Assembly (NCBI GenBank): GCA_013003335.1
Contig: JABDJT010000070.1
Coordinates: 1 to 23,367, forward strand
DNA from: Verrucomicrobiales bacterium
GTDB taxonomy: Bacteria > Verrucomicrobiota > Verrucomicrobiia > Verrucomicrobiales > DEV007
Direction: 5' to 3'
DNA: 23,367 nucleotides
The notes under the pieces are model-generated. The model ran no database searches. It was not told the origin of the DNA and saw nothing but the letters and a program-made list of their open reading frames with translations. The position numbers and the translations under genes are program-made. This document shows, in pieces, positions 1 to 5,902 of the stretch. Position 1 is the first letter of the stretch, and every line of letters starts with the position of its first letter.

Positions 1-2
1 CC

Positions 3-914
3 CGGGACGAGCGGTTCTGTGGTAATCCGCTGGTTTCCGGTGAGCCGCATCTACGATTTTACGCCGGGGTCCTGCTGCGGACACCCGAAGGGCTGCCGAT
101 CGGGACAGTTTGCGTATTGGATTTTGAAACCCGCGATTTGAAGCCTGATCAGATCGATTCTCTCAAGGTATTGGCCCGGCACACCATGTCCCTGCTCGAA
201 TTGAGGTTGTCAGTCGCCAAACTGGACCAGGCTGTCGAGTATCGCGAACAACTGCTGGGAATCGTCTCCCACGATTTGCGCACACCGCTCGGGGCGATTC
301 GCATGACGGCGGAAATGCTGGCCGAAAGACCCGACTCGAATCCGGAATTCGTCGGAAAGAGCGCGTCGCGAATCATTCGGTCCTCGGAGTCGATGGAACA
401 ACTCATCCACGATTTACTGGATCATGATTCGCTGGAACGGAACGAAGTTCGGTTCCGGATCGGGCGGACGGAGGTCAGCGGAATTTTCCAGGACCTTGAT
501 GACCGCTTTTCCGGGATCGCCCGGGAAAAGGAAATCGATTTCAGGACAGAATTGAAAACCGAATTGCCGGAACTGTATTGCGATCCTGAACGAACTCTCC
601 AACTTCTTTCCAACCTGTGTTCCAACGCCCTTCGGTTCACGGAAAAAGGAGGCTGCGTCTGCGTCTCGGCTTGCCGGGCCGGCGACGACACGATCAAAAT
701 CAGCGTGGAAGACACAGGCCGGGGCATTCCTCCCGGGAACGCGAAATCCATTTTCGAGCCATTTTGGCAGGTGGAAAAAAACAGCGGCGGATTTGGTCTC
801 GGATTGTCGATCGTGAAAAAACTCGCCGAACGCCAGGCCGGAACGGTTCATCTCGACACCTCGTGGAAGGACGGCGCACGATTTGTCGTCGCGCTTCCGA
901 TCCAACAGGGTTGA
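3..914 (+). CDS. Sensor histidine kinase with GAF domain, 5' end missing
   Basis: This is the C-terminal part of a cytoplasmic-type sensor kinase. The frame is open from base 3, so the gene begins outside the window. The first 40 or so residues (FYAGVLLRTPEGLPIGTVCV) are the typical end of a GAF sensor domain. A HisKA dimerisation helix follows, with the phospho-acceptor His in SHDLRTP at about residue 90. The HATPase_c domain shows an N box (LLSNLCSNALRFTEKGG), a G1 box (VEDTGRGIPPG), an F box (IFEPFWQ) and a G2 box (GFGLGLSIVKKL). All catalytic motifs are intact, so it should autophosphorylate on His and pass phosphate to an unseen response regulator. No receiver domain follows, so it is not a C-terminal hybrid kinase. 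The gene ends 11 bp from the convergent MCE gene. Its last codons and stop lie in a half copy of the 45-bp palindrome family. The inducing signal cannot be read from the sequence. Confidence 0.93.
   Translation, partial: RDERFCGNPLVSGEPHLRFYAGVLLRTPEGLPIGTVCVLDFETRDLKPDQIDSLKVLARHTMSLLELRLSVAKLDQAVEYREQLLGIVSHDLRTPLGAIRMTAEMLAERPDSNPEFVGKSASRIIRSSESMEQLIHDLLDHDSLERNEVRFRIGRTEVSGIFQDLDDRFSGIAREKEIDFRTELKTELPELYCDPERTLQLLSNLCSNALRFTEKGGCVCVSACRAGDDTIKISVEDTGRGIPPGNAKSIFEPFWQVEKNSGGFGLGLSIVKKLAERQAGTVHLDTSWKDGARFVVALPIQQG
897..911 (+). repeat. Half copy of the 45-bp palindromic element
   Basis: CCGATCCAACAGGGT matches the left arm of the dispersed palindrome at 13 of 15 positions and the in-gene copy at 22064 at 13 of 15. 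The following 30 bases do not match the centre or right arm. It encodes the kinase's last residues PIQQG, and the TGA stop overlaps its last base. The in-gene copy at 22064 is read in the same phase as TIQQG. It lies between convergent genes, so it may also work as half of a terminator. The relationship is likely but rests on a single arm. Confidence 0.5.
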
Positions 915-925
915 TTCGCATCCGG

Positions 926-2161
926 TCAACGACGCTTGAAAATTCGGTTCGTTGCGTTGCCCTTGTTCGAAGGCGGACGGCCACCGCTTGTACGGGATGG
1001 CTTCTCCTTGGGATCTTCAATCGGATCTTCAATGTTCCGCTTCACGAGCCAGTGTTTTTGCAATCCTTCCGTCAGGATTTCGATCTCCCGTATCGCTTCC
1101 TGAAGCATCTTGGTAGCGGTGTTGATTTCGTCGATCGTGGCGTTGGTTTTGTTGACGGCTTTGGGAAGATCCTTCGTTGCTTCATTGACGGAAGCGACTC
1201 CAACGTTTCGCAGTTCGGAGATTCCATCATTCAAATTCTTGATCGCGTCTTTCAAATCGGATGTGCCCGTGTTCAGGGTGACAGCGAATTCGGAAAATTC
1301 CTTCCGGAATGCGGTGTCCGGATAAATCATATCTCCCAGGGCGCTGTCCTTCGAAGCGGCCTGCTCAATCACTCCGTTCAATTGGGTCAGCCCCTTTTCC
1401 AATTCACCCAGCGCGACCATCAACTTCTCGTCGTCGCTTTTGAATTTCTCGATCAATTCCGTGGCGTTGTTCGCGGTCGAGGTGGCGGCCTTCGCTGCTT
1501 TGTCGATGTTCGCGACGGCCGGCAGGACTGATTTTTCGACCCGCGCGGCGATTTCAAACACTTCCGCCTTGGCGTCCGGCTCTTTTTCAAAGGCGAGAAC
1601 CGGGCTGCCTTCGGCCCTTTCGAAATCCTCCTCCGAAAAAGAACGTGTTCCACGGCTGATATCGAAATACGCCGACCCCAGGCCGCCGAGATCGTATTTC
1701 AAAACCGCCCGCGAATCTTTTCCGACGAAGTGCCCGAAGTCTCCTTTGACCGACAGCACAGCCACGATTCGGACATCGTTGGGGTCGACATTTCTGAATG
1801 ACCGAATCGGTTTCAATTCTTCACCGAGACACAACTCCACCCGTTTTACATATCCCACCTGGTTTCCGATTACGCGGACGTCCGAACCGCTCTTGATTCC
1901 GAGTGTTCCGCCCGGATCTTTGTTTTTACCAGGATCTGTTTCTGTTGAGTTCCCTTCGACACCCGCCTCCCCGGCCGAACTGGCCGTTTCCTCTTCCAGA
2001 CCGCCCGGTAATTCGACCCGGTATTCCGTGACCGGGGAAAACCACTGCTGAGTCTTCGCCGCCAAGGTCGCCAAAATCGCGAGCATGGCGACGGACAGAA
2101 AAATAAACGCCGCCGCGATCCGGTTTACGTGTCGAAATTTGAATGGCTTTCTTTGCTGCAT
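926..2161 (-). CDS. MlaD/MCE-domain lipid-transport substrate-binding protein
   Basis: This is the periplasmic lipid-binding subunit of a Mla-type ABC system; such proteins are anchored in the inner membrane and form ring assemblies that pass lipids across the periplasm. At the N-terminus a single membrane helix spans about residues 14-35. The MCE core is seen at about 87-115 (LGIKSGSDVRVIGNQVGYVK). Between the first MCE strand (EYRVEL) and this core lies an acidic, Ser/Gly-rich insert of about 33 residues (53-85), which is unusual in that place. Residues 205-370 are predicted long amphipathic helices of the kind that build MCE needles or barrels, and the tail (about 380-411) is basic and low-complexity. 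It is the last gene of a four-gene minus-strand operon, 19 bp after the ATPase-like gene. At 411 residues it is much longer than E. coli MlaD, closer to PqiB/Mce-type architecture but with one MCE domain. The start is ATG; no strong Shine-Dalgarno is visible. Confidence 0.88.
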   Translation of the reverse strand: MQQRKPFKFRHVNRIAAAFIFLSVAMLAILATLAAKTQQWFSPVTEYRVELPGGLEEETASSAGEAGVEGNSTETDPGKNKDPGGTLGIKSGSDVRVIGNQVGYVKRVELCLGEELKPIRSFRNVDPNDVRIVAVLSVKGDFGHFVGKDSRAVLKYDLGGLGSAYFDISRGTRSFSEEDFERAEGSPVLAFEKEPDAKAEVFEIAARVEKSVLPAVANIDKAAKAATSTANNATELIEKFKSDDEKLMVALGELEKGLTQLNGVIEQAASKDSALGDMIYPDTAFRKEFSEFAVTLNTGTSDLKDAIKNLNDGISELRNVGVASVNEATKDLPKAVNKTNATIDEINTATKMLQEAIREIEILTEGLQKHWLVKRNIEDPIEDPKEKPSRTSGGRPPSNKGNATNRIFKRR

Positions 2162-2180
2162 GAATGTTCGGCTCCGCTCC

Positions 2181-2843
2181 TCACGTTAGCAGGAAATCGG
2201 GCGAAAGATCGAGTTCAGAAAACGGCGGATTGTATTCCGCTGCCCAAAGCACTGCGACACCCTTGTCCAGAGCTTCCTTCACTTTTTCCACCAGTTCGGG
2301 GATGCTGGCCGAGGGCGCGTCCTCGATGGGGTTGTCGAGAATCAAAAATTCCATCGGTCGAACCAGGAAAGCCCGGATCCACTGGGAGCGAATCAGGTCC
2401 GCGGCGGAAGCCTGTGCTGCCCGAATCGAAGGCGGCCCGTTTTCAAATCCGAATTGCTCTGCCAGTTCACGAGCCTCCTCAATGATCGAGCGATGGCGGC
2501 GGCTGGAATCAAAATCGGCTGCGAGAAAGACATTTTCATCCACATCCAGGTTGGCCACCCAGGCGGAGACACGACGGCTCCGGGCGTCCCAAACCGTGCC
2601 GATTTTCCGACGGTCATTCTCCAGCATCGTCACGTTGCGCTCGTCCCAGGGCTTGCCCTGGAAACGAATTTCACCTTCAAGCGGCTTTCGCAAGCCCAGC
2701 AGCCACGGCGAAACCAGCCGGCTGCGCATAAATGCCAACTGCCCCTGCCCGATCGAAAGATCCACCCTCGGGCTGAAGGAGTCGAATCGAACGCCGTCCA
2801 GTTCGAGGATCGGCTCCGGCGTTTCTGGTGGGTCCGTTTCCAA
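2181..2843 (-). CDS. MlaF-like ABC ATPase subunit with all catalytic motifs lost
   Basis: Position and residual fold mark this as the ATPase subunit of the Mla-type transporter: it follows the permease gene by 2 bp and precedes the MCE gene. Fold landmarks remain: ILELDGVRF at the N-terminus, EGEIRFQGKPW after the P-loop, a VDENVFLA segment like the usual 'vxENVxLp', and FLILDNPIED at Walker B. No Walker A (GxxGxGKS/T) exists; residues 38-50 read AFMRSRLVSPWLL and the segment is about six residues short. The Q-loop Gln is Asp (TVWDAR, D86), the signature LSGGQ is AQASAADL (143-150), the Walker B glutamate is Asn (LDNP, N171), and the H-loop histidine is absent (LWAAEY). The frame is open for all 220 residues without an in-frame stop, so this is not a simple frameshifted pseudogene. 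It probably cannot hydrolyse ATP and may be structural. The start codon is TTG. Assignment to MlaF rests on context plus fold and is fairly secure. Confidence 0.8.
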   Translation of the reverse strand: METDPPETPEPILELDGVRFDSFSPRVDLSIGQGQLAFMRSRLVSPWLLGLRKPLEGEIRFQGKPWDERNVTMLENDRRKIGTVWDARSRRVSAWVANLDVDENVFLAADFDSSRRHRSIIEEARELAEQFGFENGPPSIRAAQASAADLIRSQWIRAFLVRPMEFLILDNPIEDAPSASIPELVEKVKEALDKGVAVLWAAEYNPPFSELDLSPDFLLT

Positions 2844-2845
2844 AT

Positions 2846-3637
2846 TCAGAGGTAGGTAAGAAGGGCGAAGGCGGCCGAAATAATGAGAGTGACCGCGACC
2901 GAGCGCAGCATGGCACGGGTCACCGCCTGTGGCACAACCGTGACCGGACCCACGACGCTGAGTCCTTCGTAGCAGCAGATGCCGGCGATCAGAAATGACG
3001 GGACCGCGCTCCGGCCGATGAAATTCAAAATGTCCGCCAGGTCGAGTGAACGGACGATTGATTCAAAAAACGGCCCGGGAGGGATTCGGCCGAGAATCAA
3101 AATGACCAGCGCCGCGGACAAAAATGCGAAAGTCACAAATACGGCAGCCAGCCCGAGACCCGCCACCGCCAGGCCAACCGCCCGCGGCATCACGAGGTAG
3201 TGCAGCAGGTTGATCCCCTGTCCTTCGATCAAATCGATTTCGCCCGTGACCCGCATCGTCGCCAACTCGGTCGTGATCGCCGAAGCGCTGGCGCAAATGA
3301 TGATTACGCAGGCAAAAAACGGTGCCGCCTCGCGGATCACCAGGATCGCTACCGCCGGCCCGAGCGAATCCAGTTTCCCGGTATACTCCAGCCACTTGAA
3401 CGAGTTCAGCGTGGCCACGATCCCAATCAGGGCCGCCACAAAAATCGTGAATGGGATCGCCTCCACCCCGCCGAAAAGGACCTGACGGGAAAATCGCGCC
3501 CGAACAGGCGCAACCCAGGAAGACGGGCGAACGGCACAGGCCACGCATTCGGTCGACATCGCGGCGAGATAAAAAGTGCGCCGGAACAAGTACCGCACAG
3601 TCCGCAGCATGCCCGCCAGGATCCTCCTGAAATTCAT
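2846..3637 (-). CDS. MlaE-family lipid ABC transporter permease
   Basis: This is the integral-membrane subunit of the Mla-type lipid transporter. From the chosen ATG it is 263 residues, matching the family's usual length of about 260. An amphipathic N-terminal segment is followed by hydrophobic helices at about 58-78, 94-118, 153-185, 210-235 and 240-263. The conserved family block is clear: IREAAPFFACVIIICASASA then TTELATMRVTGEIDLIEGQG and NLLHYLVMPR (about 101-152), equivalent to the 'RE.gPv...l...r.gsa..AE.g.M...EqidAl...G.dp...lv.PR' signature. The frame continues upstream to a GTG at 3730 overlapping the lipoprotein gene, but the ATG at 3637 fits homologue length better. It is followed after 2 bp by the degenerate ATPase gene, which argues for translational coupling and co-assembly. 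The permease itself looks fully conserved, in contrast to its ATPase partner. Confidence 0.92.
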   Translation of the reverse strand: MNFRRILAGMLRTVRYLFRRTFYLAAMSTECVACAVRPSSWVAPVRARFSRQVLFGGVEAIPFTIFVAALIGIVATLNSFKWLEYTGKLDSLGPAVAILVIREAAPFFACVIIICASASAITTELATMRVTGEIDLIEGQGINLLHYLVMPRAVGLAVAGLGLAAVFVTFAFLSAALVILILGRIPPGPFFESIVRSLDLADILNFIGRSAVPSFLIAGICCYEGLSVVGPVTVVPQAVTRAMLRSVAVTLIISAAFALLTYL

Positions 3638-3716
3638 GTTGGCCGGGATTGTAGATTTGGCCGCTGAAGTCGGCAATGCAAATCCGATTGCTCCGATCGC
3701 CCTGCCTTCCCGTGCC

Positions 3717-4145
3717 TCACAGCAATTCACCGCGATTGCCCGATTCGTCCGGGTCCGGAATTTCCACCCGCGCCTGCACGCCGTTTACGTCGAGGATGTA
3801 TACCCCGGGGGTCAGCCCGGTGGTTTCCACCGGAATTTTCTGCTGAAACGGAACCAGCACCTGCGCGGAAACCCGATCCCGTGGCGTCTGCTCCCGCACC
3901 TCAATATAAAGGTGATAACCCCGCCGCGACTGGATCGCATCCACCAACTCCGCAGCTGCGGTGGAAAGGCGGCCGCGCACGTGAGCCACCACATCCGGCC
4001 GTCCGGCAAATTCCTTCACTTCAACGCGAACCGAATCCACCTGCGCCGCAACGGGCGGAGGGGCGTAAGGGTCCGGTCCGCAGGAAGAAAGAAACCACGA
4101 GCAGAAACCCAACGAAGTAAGCAGCACGAAAACGTTGATTTTCAC
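3717..4145 (-). CDS. Small lipoprotein heading the Mla-type operon
   Basis: A 142-residue predicted lipoprotein of unknown function. Starting at the GTG at 4145, residues 2-21 form a short basic and hydrophobic signal (VKINVFVLLTSLGF...) ending in the lipobox L-S-S-C, with the lipidated Cys at residue 22. The mature part is about 120 residues; a proline-rich tether (PDPYAPPP) is followed by a predicted beta-rich domain ending in TTGLTPGVYILDVNGVQARVEI, a pattern typical of small Ig-like folds. It is the first gene of the minus-strand operon and ends 79 bp before the permease ATG. An attractive inference is an outer-membrane or periplasmic partner, playing the part MlaA or MlaC plays elsewhere, but there is no sequence similarity I can recognise to either. 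The open frame runs upstream to 4238, but that extension crosses a 60-nt inverted repeat and would bury the signal peptide, so I prefer the GTG start. Confidence 0.72.
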   Translation of the reverse strand: MKINVFVLLTSLGFCSWFLSSCGPDPYAPPPVAAQVDSVRVEVKEFAGRPDVVAHVRGRLSTAAAELVDAIQSRRGYHLYIEVREQTPRDRVSAQVLVPFQQKIPVETTGLTPGVYILDVNGVQARVEIPDPDESGNRGELL

Positions 4146-4176
4146 GGTCGTTACCCTATTCGGATTAGCGAAGTTG

Positions 4177-4236
4177 GGAAATGAAAATTCCGTTTCCGCC
4201 CGTATCCGCGTGGAAACGGTCATTGATTTCATTTCC
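4177..4236. repeat. 60-nt two-tier inverted repeat in divergent promoter region
   Basis: The outer arms GGAAATGAAA (4177-4186) and TTTCATTTCC (4227-4236) are perfectly complementary over 10 bp. The inner arms CCGTTTCC (4190-4197) and GGAAACGG (4212-4219) are perfect over 8 bp. A 3/7-nt internal loop separates the tiers and the terminal loop is 14 nt. It lies 32 bp upstream of the lipoprotein GTG and 76 bp upstream of the BrnT-like ATG, in the only space between these divergent genes. It could be a dyad operator for a toxin-antitoxin autoregulator or a 5'-UTR hairpin. The sequence is unrelated to the 45-bp palindromes. Confidence 0.7.
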
Positions 4237-4311
4237 AATCACCTCTACCATCGCCCTTTAACCAAAACCGCTTCCGCAGACTGCCCAAACGGCTTCCGAA
4301 ATTTCCCATTC

Positions 4312-4590
4312 ATGGAATTTGACTGGCTCGATCCACATTTCGATCTCAAGGAGATCACCCCGCGCGAAATATCCGAGGCGTTTGAAGATCCCTTCGCGAT
4401 TCGTCTCCTCCCGGAAATCGAAGACGAAGAGGCGGAGACCCGCTACTTCGCACTTGGAAAAACTGTCACCAACCGGTTCCTGTTTTCCGTTTTCTGGACG
4501 GACGGCAAGAATTACCGGGTCATCCTGTCCCGCGAAATGACACCGGAAGAAGAAAATTTTTACACCCGCAAAAACGCCGAATGGCTCTGA
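4312..4590 (+). CDS. BrnT-like (DUF497) toxin
   Basis: A 92-residue protein resembling BrnT, the RelE-fold ribonuclease toxin of type II systems that cleaves RNA and halts translation. The family pattern is visible from end to end: an N-terminal F-x-W-D/x-P segment (MEFDWLDPHFDLKEI), a helix ending EAFEDPFAIRL, then EAETRYFALGKT (family 'E.R...iG.t'), FLFSVFWTDG, and the C-terminal block YRVILSREMTPEEENFY, matching 'iRiISAR.at..Er..Y'. The usual ISAR reads LSRE here, so the family match is good but diverged and activity cannot be assumed. The frame is open upstream, but the ATG at 4312 gives the family's standard length. A CopG-like antitoxin gene follows in the same direction, with a 45-bp palindrome between the two. 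It is divergent from the Mla-type operon. Confidence 0.78.
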   Translation: MEFDWLDPHFDLKEITPREISEAFEDPFAIRLLPEIEDEEAETRYFALGKTVTNRFLFSVFWTDGKNYRVILSREMTPEEENFYTRKNAEWL

Positions 4591-4607
4591 CCCGGAGTTC
4601 GTGAAAA

Positions 4608-4652
4608 ACGAACCAACAGGGTCTGTTCGTCAAACCAACCCTCTTTGATCGT
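4608..4652 (+). repeat. 45-bp palindromic element, copy B
   Basis: Left arm ACGAACCAACAGGGT, centre CTGTTCGTCAAACCA, right arm ACCCTCTTTGATCGT. The arms pair at 12 of 15 positions and the centre adds a GTT/AAC inner stem with a five-base loop. It begins 17 bases after the toxin stop. Its last two bases are the first two of the GTG at 4651 that I take as the antitoxin start; the alternative TTG at 4645 is inside the right arm. If transcribed, the hairpin would hold the antitoxin initiation region in a stem. Confidence 0.88.
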
Positions 4653-4947
4653 GAAAACTGTCCAACATTGGAAAGACATCCCTCAGTTCGAGGACGAGAA
4701 GGAAGAAGCCGAATACTGGGCGAAACACACCATCGAGCCGCGCTTGATGAACGCTTCGGTTCACGGCAACAACGTCAGGGAATCGACTACCATCACTCTC
4801 CGATTTGACCCGCAGATGCTCAGCCGGATCAAGCGTCTCGCACGCACGCGATACCTGAACTACCAGTCCATGATCAAGCAGTGGCTCAGCGAGCGCCTCG
4901 AAGACGAGGTTTCGAAGCGCGGCGGTGGCGAAGGAAACGAGCGTTGA
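4651..4947 (+). CDS. CopG/BrnA-like ribbon-helix-helix antitoxin
   Basis: A 98-residue putative antitoxin for the preceding BrnT-like toxin. The N-terminal part (IPQFEDEKEEAEYWAKHT, about residues 10-27) is the acidic segment of CopG-type antitoxins, which usually wraps around the toxin. Residues 47-88 (TTITLRFDPQMLSRIKRLA then NYQSMIKQWLSERLED) form a ribbon-helix-helix DNA-binding domain, so the protein probably also represses its own promoter. The tail is short and basic. The toxin-first gene order matches brnTA operons. The gap from the toxin stop is 60 bp and is largely filled by palindrome copy B; no Shine-Dalgarno is visible. GTG 4651 is preferred over TTG 4645, but the choice is uncertain. 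Its TGA overlaps a 29-bp tandem duplication. Confidence 0.8.
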   Translation: MKTVQHWKDIPQFEDEKEEAEYWAKHTIEPRLMNASVHGNNVRESTTITLRFDPQMLSRIKRLARTRYLNYQSMIKQWLSERLEDEVSKRGGGEGNER

Positions 4948-5003
4948 TCCATCAGTTCTGCGCGATGGCGTGCGGATCCATCACTTCTGCGCGATGGCGC
5001 GCG
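4946..5003. repeat. Two tandem 29-bp units at a convergent gene junction
   Basis: Bases 4946-4974 and 4975-5003 are 27 of 29 identical; each begins GATCCATCA and contains TTCTGCGCGATGGCG. The first unit begins inside the antitoxin stop codon. The second unit carries the last codons (AIAQK) and stop of the minus-strand SHD1-like gene, so the first unit is a silent duplicate of that gene end. It looks like a recent slippage or tandem duplication. Confidence 0.85.
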
Positions 5004-5715
5004 AAGTGCCCCACTCGATCCGGAGACCGGCCAACTTGTCGTCGTTCCACTGGAACACCACCGTTTCCGAATCCGCTTCCCGGAGTTGCAGGGCAATTCC
5101 TTTGATGGCTTCTTCCGGACGATCATCATCGCGAAGGCTGCGAACGCTGAAGGGTTCGCTCAATACCTCGATCGTTCCCGCCCCTTTTAGTTTCCGTACC
5201 GGGAAAGTCTGCCGAATTTGGCGCGTATTTCCGCTTCCCCGACGCGCCCCAACCACGATCACCAGGTCGATTTCGAGATTCTCCACATCGCTGGGAGTTC
5301 GGTTTTCGAGTTCGACCACGACCCGAACCACGTCGCTGGAATAGGTGTCAAAGCCGGAGCGTTCCGGCCCCTTCCACATCTCCCGCTCCCGATCGTACAA
5401 AACCTTCTCTGCCGTATGAACATCGATCCGAAGGGGTGCCACGGCGGGTTGCAGGGTCTTCAAACGGTCCCGGGTGGCGGGATCAAAGATCGAGACTTTG
5501 GATTGAAACACCTTGCCGTCACGGACCCGGCGATACTTGATCGATTCCGCCCCTGCCTCAAACGCAATCACCTCGGCGCGGATCGATTTTCCCGCCGGGC
5601 TGGTCAAAACGACCCGTTCGCCAGCCTGGGCCGGCGGGAAAATCTGCAGGGAGGAATCTGTCGCGGAGAGGAGAAAAAGGAAGGCGAAGAAGGCAGGGGC
5701 AGGATTCGATTTCAT
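4981..5715 (-). CDS. Exported protein with SHD1-like N-terminal domain
   Basis: A 244-residue exported protein of unknown function. An N-terminal signal (hydrophobic AFFAFLFLLS at about 8-17, likely cleavage near AQA-GE) is followed at about 31-87 by a domain of the SLA1-homology-1 type common in Planctomycetota and Verrucomicrobiota secreted proteins: RVVLTSPAGKSIRAEVIAF, then IKYRRVRDGKVFQSKVSIF and DPATRDRLKTL. In such proteins the segment reads as 'tw.d..Gr.ieA.lv...g..v.l...dGk...vpl..Ls..D...l'. The C-terminal half (about 95-235) is beta-rich, with VRVVVELENRTPSDVENLEIDLVIVV suggesting an Ig-like or fibronectin-like domain. It is a single gene, divergent from the App1 gene. The C-terminal codons lie in a 29-bp tandem duplication shared with the antitoxin's end. 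No catalytic residues were recognised. Confidence 0.78.
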   Translation of the reverse strand: MKSNPAPAFFAFLFLLSATDSSLQIFPPAQAGERVVLTSPAGKSIRAEVIAFEAGAESIKYRRVRDGKVFQSKVSIFDPATRDRLKTLQPAVAPLRIDVHTAEKVLYDREREMWKGPERSGFDTYSSDVVRVVVELENRTPSDVENLEIDLVIVVGARRGSGNTRQIRQTFPVRKLKGAGTIEVLSEPFSVRSLRDDDRPEEAIKGIALQLREADSETVVFQWNDDKLAGLRIEWGTSRAIAQK

Positions 5716-5772
5716 GGCGTCAAAAAACTAGTCGCAGGCCCGCCGCGCGAAACTTCCCTTTCGGGGCATTCT

Positions 5773-5817
5773 CCCGTGGCCCGATGGGGTCAAACCGAAC
5801 CAACCCTTTTCGAACGG
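5773..5817 (+). repeat. Possible decayed 45-bp palindrome
   Basis: The right half is recognisable: an AACCA run followed by ACCCTTTTCGAACGG, which matches the family right arm at 9 of 15 positions. GATGGGGT upstream may be what is left of the left arm, with about three bases lost from the centre. It lies in the gap before the App1 gene. It is weak and could be chance. Confidence 0.3.
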
Positions 5818-5902
5818 CGTAACAGACCGGGTGCGAAAAATCCGTGTTTTCGCCTGCTTTTATTTAATCTGTGGTAGAATCCCACCCCTCCTTTTTCCCG
5901 CC

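Noticed and set aside
2181..2843. Treating the MlaF-like gene as a frameshifted pseudogene
   Set aside because: All fold landmarks are in one frame without internal stops; no alternative frame restores a Walker A motif as far as I could see.
5847..5880. Promoter before the App1 gene with TAGAAT as -10 box
   Set aside because: No acceptable -35 box at 16-18 bases; only the hexamer is noted in the gene entry.
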